Of a DNA stretch of 36,151 bases, positions 34,293 through 36,151 are shown in pieces. Below the pieces are notes generated by a model that saw only the letters and a program-made list of their open reading frames with translations, did no database searches and had not been told where the DNA came from. Each line of letters begins with the position of its first letter. Position 1 is the first letter of the stretch. The stretch lies in the NCBI GenBank assembly GCA_018715935.1, contig DVKR01000025.1, forward strand, positions 1-36,151. Reading direction: 5' to 3'. Origin of the DNA: Candidatus Aphodovivens excrementavium. GTDB lineage: Bacteria > Actinomycetota > Coriobacteriia > Coriobacteriales > Eggerthellaceae. A program made the translations under genes and the position numbers.

Positions 34293-35654
34293 TTACCCCT
34301 GCCATTTCTTCAAGAACGCCATGAGCTCCTCGTAGTCGTTAGGGATGCGCTCGTCGATGACCGCATCTAGGGCGGCACGGAGCGCGGCTCCTACTTCAGG
34401 GCCTTGGGGTATGCCGGCGCATTGCGCGTCGTTGCCGTTCACGGCAAGACGCTTCAGCGTGAACGCGTCGTCGGCTTGCAGTATGTCGTCGAGAATGCGC
34501 AGCAGCTCGTCTGCTCGCCGTATCCTTTCTTCTGCATATTCTGGTGCCTGAGCGCTTGCGTCTGCTTTCTTGAGAGCACACAACGCTTTGAATTGCTCGA
34601 CGTCTCCCTCCATGCGCGCTAAGAGTCGGCGCACTGCTTTCGGAGTAGGCTCGATCACATCGTCGTGACGCTCAACGAGCTGGAGCACGCGTGAGCACAA
34701 CGCAGGGGGGAGCTTCAGGCGGTTCATCACTCCCCGCGCCAAAGAAACGCTGATCTTTGCATGGCCGTAAAAATGCCCGCGCCCCGAAGCTTCCTTGAAA
34801 AAGGCGCCCGGTTTTCCCATGTCGTGGAAAAGGGCCGCCCAGCGCACGAGCGGTGAGGCCGGGGCGGCTCCTACCGCACGCGCGGTGTGCTCAAGGACGT
34901 CGTAAGCATGGTAGGGCGTGCACTGGTTGAACCCCTTCATTGCGACAAGCTCGGGGAGAACGGCGCTAAGCACGTCTACGGTTTCCAGTATTGTTTCGGT
35001 GGCATGCGCGCCTAGCAGAAGCTTTTCAAGCTCGGAGGCAATGCGTTCTGCGGACACTTTGAGCAGTAGGCTTTTCTTCGCCAGCATCGCATCAAACGTG
35101 TCTTTGTCGATCGGGAAACCAAGCTGAGAGGAGAATCGGCAAGCGCGCAGGATGCGCAGCGCGTCTTCCTCGAATCTCAGCCTTGGGTCTCCCACCGTCC
35201 TTATAATGCGAGCGCTGGCGTCATTGCGCCCGCCGAATGGGTCGAGGATGCCGCGGTCGGGGTGATAGGCCATGGCGTTGATGGTGAAATCGCGCCGTGC
35301 CAGGTCTTCTTCGATAGAGCAACCGAATTGGACGCTGTCAGGGTGACGTGCGTCAGAGTAGGAGCCATCGATGCGGTACGTAGTTACCTCGAACGTCTCG
35401 TTTTGGCAAACGACCGTAAGCGTTCCATGCGCAATTCCGGTTTGATGTACGTGCATTCCTGCGGCGGCGCATGCATTTTCCGTTTGCTCCCAGCGCGCGC
35501 TGCAGGCGATATCGACATCGGAAACAGGGTTTCCTAGTAAAGAGTCGCGTACGAACCCGCCGACGAGCCAAGCTTCAAAGCCCGCCTGCTCTAAAGTCCG
35601 CAGAAGACGGAGTGCGGCAGGTGGAACAGAGAAGGAGGGGTTCTTCGCGTTCAT
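34293..35654 (-). CDS. cca: CCA tRNA nucleotidyltransferase / poly(A) polymerase family with HD domain
   Basis: Adds or repairs the 3' CCA of tRNAs using CTP and ATP. From the ATG at 35654 (minus strand) the protein has 453 residues; GGAAGGA lies six bases upstream of this ATG. The longer open frame back to 35894 has no ribosome site. Class II polymerase-beta motifs: LVGGFVRDSLLG with DVDIA (catalytic acids), RRDFTINAMAY, DPFGG, and RFEEDALRILRACRF. The HD domain has HAYDVLEHTARAV and LFHDMGKP. Both tRNAs next door already encode CCA, so here it probably repairs or serves other tRNAs. It converges on the tRNA operon and diverges from the rRNA promoter. Confidence 0.94.
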   Translation of the reverse strand: MNAKNPSFSVPPAALRLLRTLEQAGFEAWLVGGFVRDSLLGNPVSDVDIACSARWEQTENACAAAGMHVHQTGIAHGTLTVVCQNETFEVTTYRIDGSYSDARHPDSVQFGCSIEEDLARRDFTINAMAYHPDRGILDPFGGRNDASARIIRTVGDPRLRFEEDALRILRACRFSSQLGFPIDKDTFDAMLAKKSLLLKVSAERIASELEKLLLGAHATETILETVDVLSAVLPELVAMKGFNQCTPYHAYDVLEHTARAVGAAPASPLVRWAALFHDMGKPGAFFKEASGRGHFYGHAKISVSLARGVMNRLKLPPALCSRVLQLVERHDDVIEPTPKAVRRLLARMEGDVEQFKALCALKKADASAQAPEYAEERIRRADELLRILDDILQADDAFTLKRLAVNGNDAQCAGIPQGPEVGAALRAALDAVIDERIPNDYEELMAFLKKWQG

Positions 35655-35983
35655 GGTTGTTCCTTCCGACGTTGCAGCGCAACGGGTGCTTGCGTGCGAC
35701 AAGAGAAATCTAGGGCAAACAGGTTGCGCTTTGAATACCTCTATATAGTAAAGGCGACAAGCGCCTATCAGGTAGAGGGGAAAACGTCTATTAGCAAAAT
35801 GTCGAGCAGCAATTGTCAGAGAATAGGTGCTTTGGGGAATCTTGGAGGGCAGTTTGCAATTCAAACAAAAGGGGTGGAAGTTGAATGCAAGCAATTGAAC
35901 TGGGGAAATGCGAATACAACCGGAGAGAATGAAAGAAAAAACGCGCCGCAGGAAATTTTTTTAAAAAAAGTTGCCAAAAACGC
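35655..35983. other. Divergent intergenic region between cca and the rRNA promoter
   Basis: 329 bases, lower in GC than the genes. A minus-strand AT-rich patch (TACTATATAG, about 35750-35741) preceded by a small GGCG/CGCC palindrome (35752-35765) may be the cca promoter, but no good -35 was found. A 97-codon open frame here has no ribosome site. From 35953 to 35969 an AAATTTTTTTAAAAAAA tract forms an UP-like element for the promoter that follows. Confidence 0.6.
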
Positions 35984-36012
35984 TTGACGACCGTCCCGCA
36001 AGTGCGTAATAT
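35984..36012 (+). promoter_or_regulatory. Ribosomal RNA operon promoter
   Basis: TTGACG (35984-35989), exactly 17 bp, TAATAT (36007-36012), with the A/T-tract UP-like element ending 14 bases before the -35. Predicted start near 36019. This is the strongest promoter in the window by sequence. Confidence 0.85.
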
Positions 36013-36018
36013 ACTACC

Positions 36019-36151
36019 TCGCGCCGCACGGGAGTGCGGAGCGGCCGGACCCCTCCGAGAGGGAGCCGGCGGGACCTTGAGAACCGGATACTGCGAAGAG
36101 AAGAACACTCGGATACAACAAAGAGTGCGTTAGACGTGAATCGTTTACTAG
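36019..36151 (+). other. 5' leader of an rRNA operon (16S gene lies beyond the window)
   Basis: Contains GC-rich hairpins (CCGCAC/GTGCGG near 36024-36038; CCGGACCCCTC/GAGGGAGCCGG near 36045-36069) and then CTTGAGAACCGGATACTG, which resembles the CTTGAGAACTCAACAG element seen upstream of 16S in actinobacterial rRNA leaders. No 16S 5' sequence (GAGTTTGATC) is reached. Identification is by resemblance plus the promoter. Confidence 0.7.

Noticed and set aside
35694-35987. 97-codon plus-strand open frame
   Set aside because: No ribosome site, runs into the rRNA promoter, and has no recognisable motif.

Overview
The window is a GC-rich bacterial chromosome segment, most likely from an actinobacterium of class Coriobacteriia (Eggerthellaceae-like gut anaerobe). 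This is inferred from four things: a dcw cluster with SepF and DivIVA but no FtsA, an FtsZ ending in a SepF-type C-terminal tail, large surface proteins built of choline-binding-like repeats, and an anaerobe-style short ThiC. The genus cannot be fixed from the sequence alone.

Region 1 (1-5517) holds three consecutive plus-strand genes for exported proteins that share ~20-residue aromatic/glycine cell-wall-binding repeats but carry different heads or tails. These are a degenerate transglutaminase-like domain (first gene, truncated by the window edge), an L,D-transpeptidase (YkuD) domain, and a metallo-beta-lactamase-fold domain laid out like pneumococcal phosphorylcholine esterase Pce/CbpE. 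Rho-independent terminators separate the first two gene boundaries.

Region 2 (5702-8323) has pyrG (CTP synthase) and a XerD-type tyrosine recombinase.

Region 3 (8420-30058) is a long division and cell-wall cluster: mraZ, rsmH, ftsL-like, ftsI, murE, murF, mraY, murD, ftsW, murG, murC, murB, ftsQ, ftsZ, pgeF, yggS, sepF, proC, yggT and divIVA, all on the plus strand with tight spacing or overlaps. Together they make UDP-MurNAc-pentapeptide (meso-DAP type by the MurE DNPR box), lipid I and lipid II, and the divisome that uses them. The mraZ promoter carries 10-bp-phased TGGGN boxes, and a second set lies in the opposite orientation upstream. An internal promoter probably serves ftsZ.

Region 4 (30147-33782) starts with a bidirectional terminator and the RNase P RNA gene on the minus strand. 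Thiamine genes follow on the plus strand: thiamine pyrophosphokinase, then a TPP riboswitch controlling thiC-thiD.

Region 5 (33840-36151) has a strong promoter preceded by helically phased repeats, driving tRNA-Gln(CTG) and tRNA-Glu(CTC). It also has a strong terminator, a convergent CCA-adding enzyme gene, and at the right edge an rRNA-type promoter with an AT-rich UP-like element and the start of an rRNA leader. The 16S gene should begin just beyond the window.

Most of the window is well-conserved housekeeping DNA. The less ordinary parts are the repeat-protein cluster, the two-orientation MraZ box arrangement, the KTST variant in FtsI, the long Tyr/Asp-rich SepF, and the phased repeats at the tRNA promoter.
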